A stretch of DNA of 64,000 nucleotides from Aquilaria yunnanensis. Lineage: Eukaryota > Streptophyta > Magnoliopsida > Malvales > Thymelaeaceae. The position numbers and the translations under genes were made by a program. The notes under the pieces are model-generated. The model saw only the letters and a list, made by a program, of their open reading frames with translations, searched no databases and was not told the DNA's origin. Shown one piece after another: positions 1 to 9,474 of this stretch. How positions within the stretch are numbered: the first letter of the stretch is position 1; every line of letters begins with the position of its first letter. The stretch lies in contig CM077595.1 in the NCBI GenBank assembly GCA_039654915.1, positions 84,609,501 through 84,673,500 on the forward strand, given 5' to 3'.

Positions 1-791
1 GCGGCGGCATGGGAGCGCGCAGGGAACCGGAGACAACGGCAAGCAAAGGGAGGACGTCGATGGCTGGCGGAGGGAGCTGGCGGATGGCGGGAAGAACGAC
101 GCGGTGGCTGGGGGGACGACGCGGTGACTGGGTGCGCTGAGGAAGAGCGACGGACAGGGGCGGAGCGCGGGCAGCCACCGGCGCGAGCGAGGCGAGACGC
201 GACGGTGTGGGAGCAGGCTGGAGAAGAAGCGAAGTCTCTGTGCGAGAGAAGAGAGAAGAAAAAAAAAAAAAAAAAAAAATCTGTTGCGAGAGGGAGAGAG
301 AGAAATGAGAGAAAACTGAGATGGAGAGGGAGAGAAGAGAGCCCCCGGAGAGAGAAGATGAAGAAGAAGAACGTCAAGGAGAGAAGATCAGAGAGTGATC
401 CTGAAGGAGAGAAGATAAGATTAGAGATAAAAGGGGGGGAGCCTCTGTCGGCCACCCTCCCCATTTTTTATTATTATTTTTGTTTTTTTCTTCTTTTTCT
501 TTTTAATTAATTAATTAATTAATAATTTTTAATTTTAATTAATTTAGATTTAATTTATTATTATTTTTTTTATTTTTTTTTTCTTTTTCTTCCCATTTTT
601 TTTTTAACATACAAACTAAAAAGAACGCCCCTAAAATAATATTGCCATTATTACTATCATTATTTTTTTAATTAAGTAATCAATTAATTAAGTAATTCAA
701 TAATAATAATTTTTTTTTTAATAAGTTTTAATTTTTAAAATAATTAATTAATTTTTTTTATTTTTAAGCCGGACGAAATTGGGTGTCAACA
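1..791 (-). repeat. 3' LTR, partial (cut by window edge)
   Basis: The sequence matches 15748-16534 base for base by eye. The exceptions are an A-run (21 versus 17) and two T-runs (10 versus 11 and 10 versus 9). The LTR begins, on the minus strand, with TGTTGACACCC at 791, directly after a purine tract. About 2.8 kb of it lies beyond base 1. Confidence 0.92.
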
Positions 792-810
792 GCTGCCCCC
801 CTTTGCATGC
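792..810 (-). other. Polypurine tract
   Basis: On the minus strand this reads GCATGCAAAGGGGGGCAGC and abuts the TG of the 3' LTR. Position and composition fit the plus-strand primer of an LTR retrotransposon. Confidence 0.75.
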
Positions 811-896
811 TTCATGGGACATGATGTATGCAAAGTTAGTTACCAAATTTCGTCCAGCTTAGCTAGGCATTGAAAACCTTCTCGCCGCCTAAATTC

Positions 897-1582
897 TGAG
901 GTTTAAGAAAAGGTCCTTAGAACCTCTAACGATAGGAAAAGTTCTATCGTTGCAAGATGGACTGAATGATTGATTGTTTGTTTGAGGTTTAAGGAAAGGT
1001 CCTTAGAGCCTCTAACGATAGGAAAGGTTCTATTGTTGTAAGATGGACTGAATGATTGATTGTTTGTTTGAGGTTAAGGAAAGGTCCTTAGAACCTCTAA
1101 CGATAGGAAAGGTTCTATCGTTGTAAGATGGACTGAATGATTGATTGTTTGTTTGAGGTTTAAGGAAAGGTCCTTAGAACCTCTAACGATAGGAAAGGCT
1201 CTATCGTTGTAAGATGGACTGAATGATTGATTGTTTGTTTGAGGTTAAGGAAAGGTCCTTAGAACCTCTAACGATAGGAAAGGTTCTATCGTTGTAAGAT
1301 GGACTGAATGATTGATTGTTTGTTTGAGGTTTAAGGAAAGGTCCTTAGAACCTCTAACGATAGGAAAGGTTCTATCGTTGTAAGATGGACTGAATGATTG
1401 ATTGTTTGTTTGAGGTTTAAGGAAAGGTCCTTAGAACCTCTAACGATAAGAAAGGCTCTATCGTTGTAAGATGGACTGAATGATTGATTGTTTGTTTGAG
1501 GTTAAGGAAAAGTCCTTAGAACCTCTAACGATAGGAAAGGTTCTATCGTTGTAAGATGGACTGAATGATTGATTATTTGTTT
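897..1582. repeat. 86-bp minisatellite, about 8 copies
   Basis: About eight head-to-tail units of 85-86 bp with few differences. Each unit contains two inverted repeats: GAGGTT...AACCTC around a GGA/TCC core, and AACGATAG...CTATCGTT (8 bp, perfect in most copies). Each unit could fold into two hairpins as RNA. The array lies just upstream (in element sense) of the polypurine tract, where Ogre/Tat elements are known to carry hypervariable tandem repeats. Confidence 0.93.
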
Positions 1583-3445
1583 TCGAGGCAAAGGTTCCAT
1601 CCTTAAAACCTCGGATTGATTGATTGATCTCGAGGCAAAGGTTCCATCCTTAAAACCCCGGATTGATTGATTGATGTCGAGGCAAAGGTTCCATCCTTAA
1701 AACCTCGAATTGATTGATTGATGTCGAGGCAAAGGTTCCATCCTTAAAACCTCGGATTGATAATTGATCTCGAGGCAAAGGTTCCATCCTTAAAACCCCG
1801 GATTGATTGATTGATCTCGAGGCAAAGGTTCTATCCTTAAAACCTCGGATTGATTGATTGATCTCGAGGCAAAGGTTCCATCCTTAAAACCCCGGATTGA
1901 TTGATTGATCTCGAGGCAAAGGTTCTATCCTTAAAACCTCGGATAGATTGATTGATCTCGAGGCAAAGGTTCCATCCTTAAAACCTCGAATTGATTGATT
2001 GATGTCGAGGCAAAGGTTCCATCCTTAAAACCTCGGATTGATAATTGATCTCGAGGCAAAGGTTCCATCCTTAAAACCTCGGATTGATTGATTGATCTCG
2101 AGGCAAAGGTTCCATCCTTTACAACCTCGGATTGATTGTTTGATCTCGAGGCAAAGGTTCCATCCTTTACAACCTCGGATTGATTGATTGATCTCGAGGT
2201 AAAGGTTCCATCCTTAAAATCTCGAATTGATTGATTGATCTCGAGGCAAAGGTTCCATCCTTTACAACCTCGGATTGATTGATTGATCTCGAGGTAAAGG
2301 TTCCATCCTTAAAACCTCGGATTGATTGATTGATCTCGAGGCAAAGGTTCCATCCTTAAAACCTCGAATTGATTGGTTGATCTCGAGGCAAAGGTTCCAT
2401 CCTTAAAACCTCGAATTGATTGATTGATCTCGAGGCAAAGGTTCCATCCTTTACAACCTCGGATTGATTGTTTGATCTCGAGGCAAAGGTTCCATCCTTT
2501 ACAACCTCGGATTGATTGATTGATCTCGAGGTAAAGGTTCCATCCTTAAAATCTCGAATTGATTGATTGATCTCGAGGCAAAGGTTCCATCCTTTACAAC
2601 CTCGGATTGATTGATTGATCTCGAGGTAAAGGTTCCATCCTTAAAACCTCGGATTGATTGATTGATCTCGAGGTAAAGGTTCCATCCTTAAAACCTCGGA
2701 TTGATTGATTGATCTCGAGGTAAAGGTTCCATCCTTTACAACCTCGGATTGATTGTTTGATCTCGAGGCAAAGGTTCCATCCTTTACAACCTCGGATTGA
2801 TTGATTGATCTCGAGGTAAAGGTTCCATCCTTAAAACCTCGGATTGATTGTTTGATCTCGAGGCAAAGGTTCCATCCTTTACAACCTCGGATTGATTGAT
2901 TGATCTCGAGGCAAAGGTTCCATCCTTTACAACCTCGGATTGATTGATTGATCTCGAGGTAAAGGTTCCATCCTTTACAACCTCGGATTGATTGTTTGAT
3001 CTCGAGGCAAAGGTTCCATCCTTTACAACCTCGGATTGATTGATTGATCTCGAGGTAAAGGTTCCATCCTTAAAACCTCGGATTGATTGTTTGATCTCGA
3101 GGCAAAGGTTCCATCCTTTACAACCTCGGATTGATTGATTGATCTCGAGGCAAAGGTTCCATCCTTTACAACCTCGGATTGATTGTTTGATCTCGAGGCA
3201 AAGGTTCCATCCTTAAAACCTCGGATTGATTGATTGATTTCGAGGCAAAGGTTCCATCCTTAAAACCTCGGATTGATTGATTGATGTCGAGGTAAAGGTT
3301 CCATCCTTAAAACCCCGATGATGAAAATTGATTGTTTTCGAGGCAAAGGTTCCATCCTTAAAACCCCGATGATGAAAATTGATTGTTTTCGAGGCCAAGG
3401 TTCCATCCTTAAAACCCCGATGATGAAAATTGATTTTGAGGCTAA
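1583..3445. repeat. 47-bp minisatellite, about 39 copies
   Basis: Units of 47 bp start with TCGAGGCAAAGG and end with a GATT-rich spacer. Variants (TTAAAACC versus TTTACAACC) are shared among copies in blocks, suggesting multi-unit duplication. The last units, from about 3310, change to a GATGATGAAAATT spacer. Each unit has the inverted repeat CGAGG...CCTCG with an inner AGG/CCT. Open frames on the minus strand across the end of the array are by-products of the repeat. Confidence 0.93.
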
Positions 3446-3981
3446 GGAGCTTTCCTTAGGATCTCGAGCGAAATTTATATGAAAGCAATTGAAATTGGAA
3501 TAATTTTCTTCGAAAGTGTGAATTTTCATAATAGGTGAGTGCAAAAATTTAAACTTCGATAAGATGAGTGAATCTTGATGATGACAATAACACTGACAAA
3601 TTATGTAAAGGGAACGGATGTTTGGAATCAATATCCAAGGTTCATCTAATATTTTCTTCAGTAAATATAGATTCCCTTGTGAGATATGTCATCCGAATAA
3701 GGTTAAAACTTAACTACCCCAAAATGTTATGCCTAGTAGACCTAATAGGATGCGTCTCAAGAGTAATAAAAATTACTCTTTACTCAGCCATTCCAACCTA
3801 AAGGCATTGTCGCATGGTTTTAATATCAGCATGGACGAAACTATCTTATAAGATAACGAAATTCCTTGAAAAGAAAAACCGAAATACGAAAGAAAATGCT
3901 GATAATAAAACTAAAGGACAAGAAAAACGGATCGGATTGCTTCTTCTTCCACAATACTTCAACAGGCCGGGTAAAGGACAA
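3446..3981. other. Spacer between LOG and minisatellites, no gene seen
   Basis: About 540 bp of unique, AT-rich DNA downstream (in element sense) of the LOG stop codon. Short open frames here show no recognisable motif. It presumably holds the LOG 3' untranslated region. Confidence 0.6.
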
Positions 3982-4611
3982 TTATGGGACGGAACTGGTT
4001 GGGAAAGACTGTCGTGCCCAGTCTATTTGGATTATCGCTGGATCTGGTTCAGGAACAAAAGCTTGCATTTTATCTAGCAATTCTTCAGCAGTTGTTGCGG
4101 ATATTATGATTCGTCGTGCCACCTCAGGGATAAACTTCTGCTTCACAGCACGATTCATAAAAGATAATAGACCTGCGAAGAAATAGTTAACATTTAACAG
4201 CCCAATGGGTTTTTGATGCAAATTAAGTTGGGCCATGGAAGCGATTTGGAAGACTTCTCCTAATGTGCCAAAGCCACCTGGTAGAGCGATAAAAGCATCA
4301 GCATTAAAAAGCATTTGTAACAAGTGCTCTTGCAGATTTTTAACCACTAGCTCTTCTCCAATCGTGCCCCCAGAAATCGATTTCAGAGATGCAGGGATAA
4401 TACCCAGAACCTGGCTTCCTCCTAAAGATGCTGCTGATGCTACAGCTCCCATTAATCCGACACTACCTCCTCCATAAACTAAGTGTATTTTTCGCTCAGC
4501 TAATACACTACCCAAATGGTTGGCTGCCTTTAAGTACTCTTCATCTTCTCCAGGAAAAGCTCCAGAAAATACACAAATACTTCGGGGTTTACGAGTGGAG
4601 GTTTTCTCCAT
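3982..4611 (-). CDS. LOG-family cytokinin riboside 5'-monophosphate phosphoribohydrolase, captured intronless copy
   Basis: The 209-aa protein belongs to the LOG (lysine-decarboxylase-like) family, which releases active cytokinin bases from their nucleotides in the cytosol or nucleus. Visible family marks are CVFSG (13-17), YGGGSVGLMG (46-55), LGIIP (69-73), ADAFIALPGGFGTLGE (104-119, containing PGGxGTxxE), KPIGLLNV (134-141) and ARRIIISA near the C-terminus. Length and order are those of plant LOGs, but the reading frame is continuous, whereas plant LOG genes normally have several introns, so this looks like a captured cDNA. The family's conserved RKxxM arginine, before the PGG motif, is His96 (HLLQM), and the first Glu of the usual GTxEE is Gly118. 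Activity is therefore uncertain. A TATA box lies 40-49 bp upstream. It is the last ORF of the cargo before the 3' minisatellites. Confidence 0.9.
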   Translation of the reverse strand: MEKTSTRKPRSICVFSGAFPGEDEEYLKAANHLGSVLAERKIHLVYGGGSVGLMGAVASAASLGGSQVLGIIPASLKSISGGTIGEELVVKNLQEHLLQMLFNADAFIALPGGFGTLGEVFQIASMAQLNLHQKPIGLLNVNYFFAGLLSFMNRAVKQKFIPEVARRIIISATTAEELLDKMQAFVPEPDPAIIQIDWARQSFPTSSVP

Positions 4612-4650
4612 TCCTATCCTTACCCATGTGAGAAAAGAAGAAAAGAGGAT

Positions 4651-4660
4651 ATATTTATAG
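4651..4660 (-). promoter_or_regulatory. TATA box of the LOG ORF
   Basis: Minus-strand CTATAAATAT sits 40-49 bp before the ATG. The surrounding ATTTATAG-N-GATGAA-NN-GATAA layout (plus strand) also occurs before two of the 182-aa ORFs, indicating a shared promoter module. Confidence 0.65.
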
Positions 4661-4689
4661 AGATGAAGAGATAAGGCAATAATTTTATT

Positions 4690-5080
4690 TTCAAGAGTGG
4701 ATACATTATTGCCAGCTATACACAGTAGTCACGAGTATGACTCTGGTCAGGTATGGGTACACTATCGTTAAAAGAGGAGGAAAATTTTCAAAATAGCTGC
4801 TAGCATGTACAGTAGTCACTACTGTAGCTTACGTCAGGAGTAGGTACGTGATTGTTGGAAGAGAAGGAAAATTTCAAAAGTGGCAGCTATATACAGTAGT
4901 CCGTGTCAGGAGTGGGTACATTATTGCCAAAGGGGAGGAAAATTTCAAAAGCGACAGCTAGCACGTACAGTAATCGTTACTTTGGTTCACGTCAGGAGTG
5001 GATACATTATTACCAAAAGGGGAGGAAAATTTCAAAAGCGACAGCTAGCACGTACAGTAATCGTGACTTTGATCCTCGTC
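4690..5080 (-). promoter_or_regulatory. Tandem 75-90 bp upstream repeats with TGACGT-type motifs
   Basis: About five degenerate copies of a unit contain GTCAGGAGTGG, TACATTATTGCCAAA, GGAGGAAAATTTCAAAA and CTAGCACGTACAGTAATCG. On the minus (gene-sense) strand two copies read CTCCTGACGTAAGC and CTCCTGACGTGAACC. These resemble the TGACG core of as-1/ocs elements bound by TGA-class bZIP factors. The array directly precedes the LOG TATA box and follows the end of the third 182-aa ORF, so it is placed as an enhancer. Function is inferred only. Confidence 0.55.
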
Positions 5081-5119
5081 TTCCACTGGCTTTGCGTCCA
5101 GTAATGGCTTTAATGCTTT

Positions 5120-5668
5120 CTATGAATCGGTGATTTGCATCTCATCTAGCTTTCTCAAAAACTGGCAAACAGGGTCGTTTAAGGTCAGATTCCCAAGACT
5201 GTAACGATCTCGTTCTTTTTGAAAAATTATCCATAATCCAACAACCTCAAATTGCACTATTCCGCAAGAATGCGCTTCAAGAACCTCTCGAATATCTTCC
5301 AGAGATTCCTTACGCAAGCCATTCTTAATGAATCTTATTCTATCATTACGATTTCTGGTGATCACTCCTGGAGAACGACATTTATTGCCGCAAATCCACC
5401 ATCCACAATTATGACAAACGCCTAGCCTCTTTGCTCTTCTTTTTTTGGCATAAGCGCTTTTACCAAAGCCGGGCATACGGGGAAAGAACGCTTCTGGAAC
5501 TTCACCAGCTGAACGAACCTTAGCTTCAATTAGCCACCGCACATTATCAGGAATGCCTTTGTGCATAAATACTCTGAATCGTTCACATCTAGCTTGATAA
5601 ATCTTTTTAAGAACATTTATTGGGAAGGAAGGAAAATACTTTCGTAGGGCGGAAAGAGAAGACTCCAT
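5120..5668 (-). CDS. Cysteine-rich nucleic-acid-binding-like protein, cargo copy 3
   Basis: Third tandem copy of a 182-aa ORF. An ATG five codons upstream (5683) extends the frame, but the start at 5668 aligns with the starts of the other two copies. The protein has a helical N-terminal part and a basic block, KSAYAKKRRAKR. This is followed by a compact Cys4 finger, CHNCGWWICGNKC (C-x2-C-x4-C-x3-C), then CRSPGVITRNR and FIKNGL. The order basic block, Cys finger, PG-I motif, FI-x-x-G resembles carlavirus/vitivirus/allexivirus cysteine-rich nucleic-acid-binding proteins, which suppress RNA silencing or act in the nucleus. The second half of the finger is shorter here and the protein is longer. 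The homology is by motif only; an unrecognised plant zinc-finger family is the alternative. A TATA box lies about 60 bp upstream. Confidence 0.72.
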   Translation of the reverse strand: MESSLSALRKYFPSFPINVLKKIYQARCERFRVFMHKGIPDNVRWLIEAKVRSAGEVPEAFFPRMPGFGKSAYAKKRRAKRLGVCHNCGWWICGNKCRSPGVITRNRNDRIRFIKNGLRKESLEDIREVLEAHSCGIVQFEVVGLWIIFQKERDRYSLGNLTLNDPVCQFLRKLDEMQITDS

Positions 5669-5724
5669 TGATGAAGGAGGCAAAGAAAGAAATTAGTGAT
5701 TGTAGGAAACGAAAATAACTAACA

Positions 5725-5735
5725 CATATTTATAG
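5725..5735 (-). promoter_or_regulatory. TATA box of cargo copy 3
   Basis: Minus-strand CTATAAATATG lies 57-67 bp upstream of the start at 5668. It is in the same sequence setting as the TATA boxes of cargo copy 2 and LOG. Confidence 0.62.
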
Positions 5736-5884
5736 TGATGAAAGGGATAATGCGTTAATTACACTTACAGAAGCAAGTACCTTATTGTCAAAAGAAAAGA
5801 CAAATGACAGCTTATATGTACAGGAATCATGACCGTGGCTCTCATCTTCCCCTGATTTATGTCCAGTAATGGCTTCAATGCCAT

Positions 5885-6433
5885 CTATAAGTCGGGGATT
5901 TGCTTTCCATCCAGTTTTCTTACAAATTGACAAACAGGATCGTTTAAAGTCACATTCCCAAGACTGTAACGGTTTCGTTCTTTATGGTAAGTCCTCCATA
6001 AACTGATAATTTCACCTTGCACTTTTCCACAAGAATGCGTTTCAAGAGTCTCTCGGATATCTTCTAGAGATTCCTTACGCAGGCCATTCTTAATGAATTT
6101 TCTTTTATCTTCACGATTTATGGAGATGTATCCTAAAGAGCGACATTTAGTAATACAATTCCATCGCCCACATTTATAACACACGCCTAGTCTCTTTGCT
6201 CTTCGCCTTTTGGCATAACGGCTTTTACCTAAACCGGGCATGCGGGGCATAAATGCATCTGGAACTTCACCCGCCAGACGGACCTTAGCTTCAATTATCC
6301 ACTGCACATTATCGGGAATGCCTTTGCGTGTAAAAACTCTGATTCTTTCACATCTAGCAAGGTAGATCTTTTTAAGGACTTTTATTGGAAGGGAAGGAAA
6401 GTATTTTCGCAGTGCAGAAAGAGTAGAATCCAT
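5885..6433 (-). CDS. Cysteine-rich nucleic-acid-binding-like protein, cargo copy 2
   Basis: Intact 182-aa ORF, collinear with the copies on either side. Residues 69-81 are GKSRYAKRRRAKR, a strong basic nucleic-acid-binding or nuclear-localisation block. Residues 85-97 are CYKCGRWNCITKC, a Cys4 finger. The C-terminal half keeps FIKNGLRKESLEDI and LNDPVCQ. No signal peptide or membrane segment is seen. Differences from copies 1 and 3 are spread along the protein with no frame breaks, so all three have stayed open after duplication. The promoter contains CTATAAATG about 120 bp upstream. The viral-protein resemblance and its caveats are as for copy 3. Confidence 0.75.
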   Translation of the reverse strand: MDSTLSALRKYFPSLPIKVLKKIYLARCERIRVFTRKGIPDNVQWIIEAKVRLAGEVPDAFMPRMPGLGKSRYAKRRRAKRLGVCYKCGRWNCITKCRSLGYISINREDKRKFIKNGLRKESLEDIRETLETHSCGKVQGEIISLWRTYHKERNRYSLGNVTLNDPVCQFVRKLDGKQIPDL

Positions 6434-6552
6434 TGATGAGAAAAGAATTTGAGAGAAGAGGGAAATGAATCAGTTATTGTAGGAGACTAGAATAACCGAC
6501 TTTAGAAGTCACGGGGTATCTTATCCGCTGCTTAATCAGAAGAAAGAACACG

Positions 6553-6561
6553 CATTTATAG
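6553..6561 (-). promoter_or_regulatory. TATA box of cargo copy 2
   Basis: Minus-strand CTATAAATG is 120-128 bp upstream of the ATG at 6433, preceded by TTTCATCA as in the other modules. The first copy (7271) lacks an equivalent TATA within 130 bp; its upstream flank diverges there. Confidence 0.55.
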
Positions 6562-6722
6562 TGATGAAAAGGGATAACGTGTCGATTACACTTAGGGGAG
6601 CATGTACATCTGTCAAAAGAAAATGCAAACTTTTCCAAATATAACAAACTGTATGTACAGTAATTGTGACTGTGGCTCACATCTTCCACTGGTTTTACGT
6701 CCAGTAACGGCATTAACGGCTT

Positions 6723-7271
6723 CTATGAGTCGAGGATTTGCTTCCTATCCAGTTTTCTTACAAGCTGGCAAACAGGGTCATTTACAGTCAGATTCCCGGG
6801 ACTGTAACGGTTTCGTTCTTCATGAAAAATGCTCCATAAACCAAGAAGTTCACGTTGCACAGATCCACAAGAATGCGTCTCAAGAGTCAATTGGATATCA
6901 TCCAACGAGTCCTTACTCAGGCCATTCTTAATGAATCGTATTTTATCTTCTCGATTATCAGAGATCATCCCTAAAGAACGACATTTAGTATTACAAGTCC
7001 ACCGTCCACATTTATGGCAGACTTGTAACCTTTTTGCTCTTCGCTTTTTGGCATAAGAGCTTTTGCCTATACCAGGCATGTGAGACACAAATGCCTCTGG
7101 GATTTCACCTGGCAGACGAACCTTGGCTTCGATTAACCACCGCACATCTTCAGGGATTCCTTTGTGCATCAGAACTCTTAATCGTTCACAGCGAACTTGG
7201 TAGATCTTTTTGAGAATGTTCATTGGGAGAGAAGGAAAATATTTTCGTAAGACAGAAAGAGTAGGATCCAT
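6723..7271 (-). CDS. Cysteine-rich nucleic-acid-binding-like protein, cargo copy 1
   Basis: Intact 182-aa ORF, first of the three in transcription order. It contains GKSSYAKKRRAKR followed by the Cys4 finger CHKCGRWTCNTKC and CRSLGMISDNR. The repeated units, ORF plus flanks, recur at about 765 and 838 bp spacing, judged from a GTCCAGTAA motif just past each stop codon (5096, 5861, 6699). Its upstream region shares ATCAGTTATT and GAACCGACTT with copy 2 but has no clear TATA box, so it may depend on LTR transcription or have lost its promoter. No introns are apparent. Confidence 0.72.
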   Translation of the reverse strand: MDPTLSVLRKYFPSLPMNILKKIYQVRCERLRVLMHKGIPEDVRWLIEAKVRLPGEIPEAFVSHMPGIGKSSYAKKRRAKRLQVCHKCGRWTCNTKCRSLGMISDNREDKIRFIKNGLSKDSLDDIQLTLETHSCGSVQRELLGLWSIFHEERNRYSPGNLTVNDPVCQLVRKLDRKQILDS

Positions 7272-7404
7272 TTTCTAGAGGGAAGTAAAAGAAAGAAGAG
7301 AGGAAAGAATCAGTTATTATGGGCAACTGAGAGAACCGACTTGAGAGTCACGAAGTACCGTATCCGTCGTTTAACCGGAAAAGTAGATCCTACTTCATTT
7401 TGAT

Positions 7405-7795
7405 AGATATTTTTTATCTTGGATATTCCATCGAGCTGACGTTGATCCAGTCCTCGATTATTGAATCCATTGTCCGCTTTTGACAAAGTTTCAACGACAA
7501 TATTTCTTGATGTCTGCCTTATCTTTGACCACGGCTATCTCTTATCTTGGATGCTGCTAAGCTGGCATCAATCCTGTCCTTCCAGGTGTAGCCTCGATTA
7601 TTGAATCAATTGCCAAGCTTTTGACAATATTGTCTACTTTATCCTTTTTGATATCTGCCTTATCCTTGGCTATAGCTATCTCTTATCTTGGATACTACTA
7701 GCTGGCGTCAATCCTATCCTTCCAGGTGTAGCCTCGATTATTGAATCGGTAGCCAAGCTTTTGACAACATTGTCTACTTTATCCTTGAATTCCTG
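7405..7795. repeat. About 140-bp tandem repeat, near 3 copies
   Basis: TTATCTTGGAT, GCCTCGATTATTGAATC and AGCTTTTGACAA-TGTCTACTTTATCC recur three times with small indels. The repeat is internal non-coding DNA of the retrotransposon upstream of the cargo ORFs. The minus-strand frame 7858-7676 overlaps it and shows no family signature. Confidence 0.7.
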
Positions 7796-8737
7796 ATGCG
7801 GGTTGGTCCCGCATATTAGCTGTGTATCCAGTGATAGATTGGTAAGAGCTGGTGACATTGAGATCTCAGCTTATACTGCTGTAACTGTGCTGTGAATGTA
7901 ATTCTCGTTTGGTCCTTGTTATGTAAAGGCTATGTATGCATGATATGAAATGCATGAATGCAGAGCATGTGTAACTAATGGCTTTTTTTTGTATGGATCT
8001 AGTTCTTTATGTCTTTGTTTTACTGGATCCTCTTTGTGATGGCCTTCTTGGACTATCATTGAATCTCTTTATGCTTTCCAGCTTTTGTTCGCTGCCTCAA
8101 AAGCCCAACTCTTTTCAAAATCCCCTTTCTTTGACTTGTTCTTGAATTTTGGCCTCAATTTCTTTAAAGTTGGCCCGCCTCATAATTTATATCTCTTTCG
8201 GGTACTCATCCATTGTCATGGATTTGATACCATCAAAGGCTTTACTTTCAATGTCTGCTTTGCCCCTTTTCTTGTGGCCGTGTCGACACTTGTTTACCTC
8301 CATGTTACAGTCCGAATGATTGCTCTTCCTTGAGCTCAAGTTTTGATCCATAAGACTTGCCCCCTTGTATATTGAACTTCTTTCTTGGCAGTACTCTTCT
8401 TACGCTTAGTAGAGACTACTTTGCCCCCCTGAATATGGTATTTATGTGGATAAAAGGTATCACCTCGCCTTTAACAGAAGGTCGAGCATTTCTAGACCTT
8501 TGTGATGGCACTTGATCGTAAATCTCTCTTACAAGAACCACATCTTCTTAAAGAAAGTCTCAAGCTATCTCCTCACTTTTAAGTCTACACACATTAATGA
8601 ATAATGGTTTGGCCTTAAAGAAAAACTTTCATCAATTTGCAAAGCTTGACAAAGTAATTTACGGTCTTTGTTTTTAATTAAAATATCCTGCCGTTCTTCC
8701 CTTTCCAACTCGAAGACATAAACTGTGCAAGGCAATA
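7796..8737. other. Non-coding internal retrotransposon DNA
   Basis: About 0.9 kb with only short frames on either strand and no recognised domain. It lies where pol would be in an autonomous relative but shows no pol motif. Its origin is unknown. Confidence 0.5.
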
Positions 8738-9210
8738 AGGTATAAACATGATTCACAAGGATAGCCTTTTAGCTGAATGAGGATGATATCGAGAGGTAAC
8801 TGTTAGGTGTGAGGAAAGTTAAGTTTGAACGTTTTTTTTTTGTGGCAGTCTTTTAGCTGAATGAGAATAATATTAAGAGGTAAATATTAGGTCTGAGTAA
8901 AGTTAAGTTTGAGTTGTGTGAAAGAAGGGTATTTTAATACTACTCGTGAGCAGTATTAAATAAGGTAGAAACATGATTCACAATGATAGTCTTTTAACTG
9001 AATGAGGATGTTAGGTCTGAGGAAAGTTAAATTTAAGTGGTGTGAAAGAATGGTCTTTTAATACTACTCGTGAGCAGTATTAAATAAGGTAGAAACATGT
9101 TTCACAATGATAGTCTTTTAGCTGAATGAGGATGATAAGTCTGAGGAAAGTTAAGTTTAAGTGGTTTGAAAGAAGGGTCTTTTAATACTACTCGTGAGCA
9201 AATTTGATTA
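8738..9210. repeat. Tandem repeat of about 110-150 bp, about 4 copies
   Basis: A unit with AAACATGATTCACAA, TAGTCTTTTAGCTGAATGAG, GAGGAAAGTTAAGTTT and TACTCGTGAGCA is repeated with variable length. No coding potential is seen. This is the second of several unrelated tandem arrays in the internal region. Confidence 0.7.
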
Positions 9211-9474
9211 TGATGAAAAACTCAATAGTGATGACCTCAAACTTGCCACTCTTTCCAGAAAGTTAAACCTCATCTGTTGCCCCCCAACTATCGTGGTCTT
9301 TATGTATGCTTGGTTCGAGGGTTGCTTTTGTGTTCTAAACCGCCTTTGCAGGTTTTCAGTCTAGAATCCATAGCTCACTTTTTTTTTTTTTCTAGTTTGA
9401 GCCCTTTTTCCTCTTTTTTTTTTTGTTTTTTTATTTTTTTTTTGTGTGAGCTATGGTGATAACATACTTGATAA

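Noticed and set aside
897..3445. CRISPR-like regular repeats
   Set aside because: The units are contiguous minisatellite monomers with no unique spacers, in a plant retrotransposon.
3213..3631. Minus-strand frames with repeated peptide FHHRGFKDG
   Set aside because: The peptide repeat simply translates the 47-bp minisatellite; there is no independent coding evidence.
3982..4611. Annotation as lysine decarboxylase
   Set aside because: The PGGxGTxxE motif and overall pattern are those of LOG phosphoribohydrolases; the decarboxylase name is a legacy label.
5668..5683. Start of cargo copy 3 at the upstream ATG (5683)
   Set aside because: The other two copies start at the position equivalent to 5668, giving 182 codons in all three.
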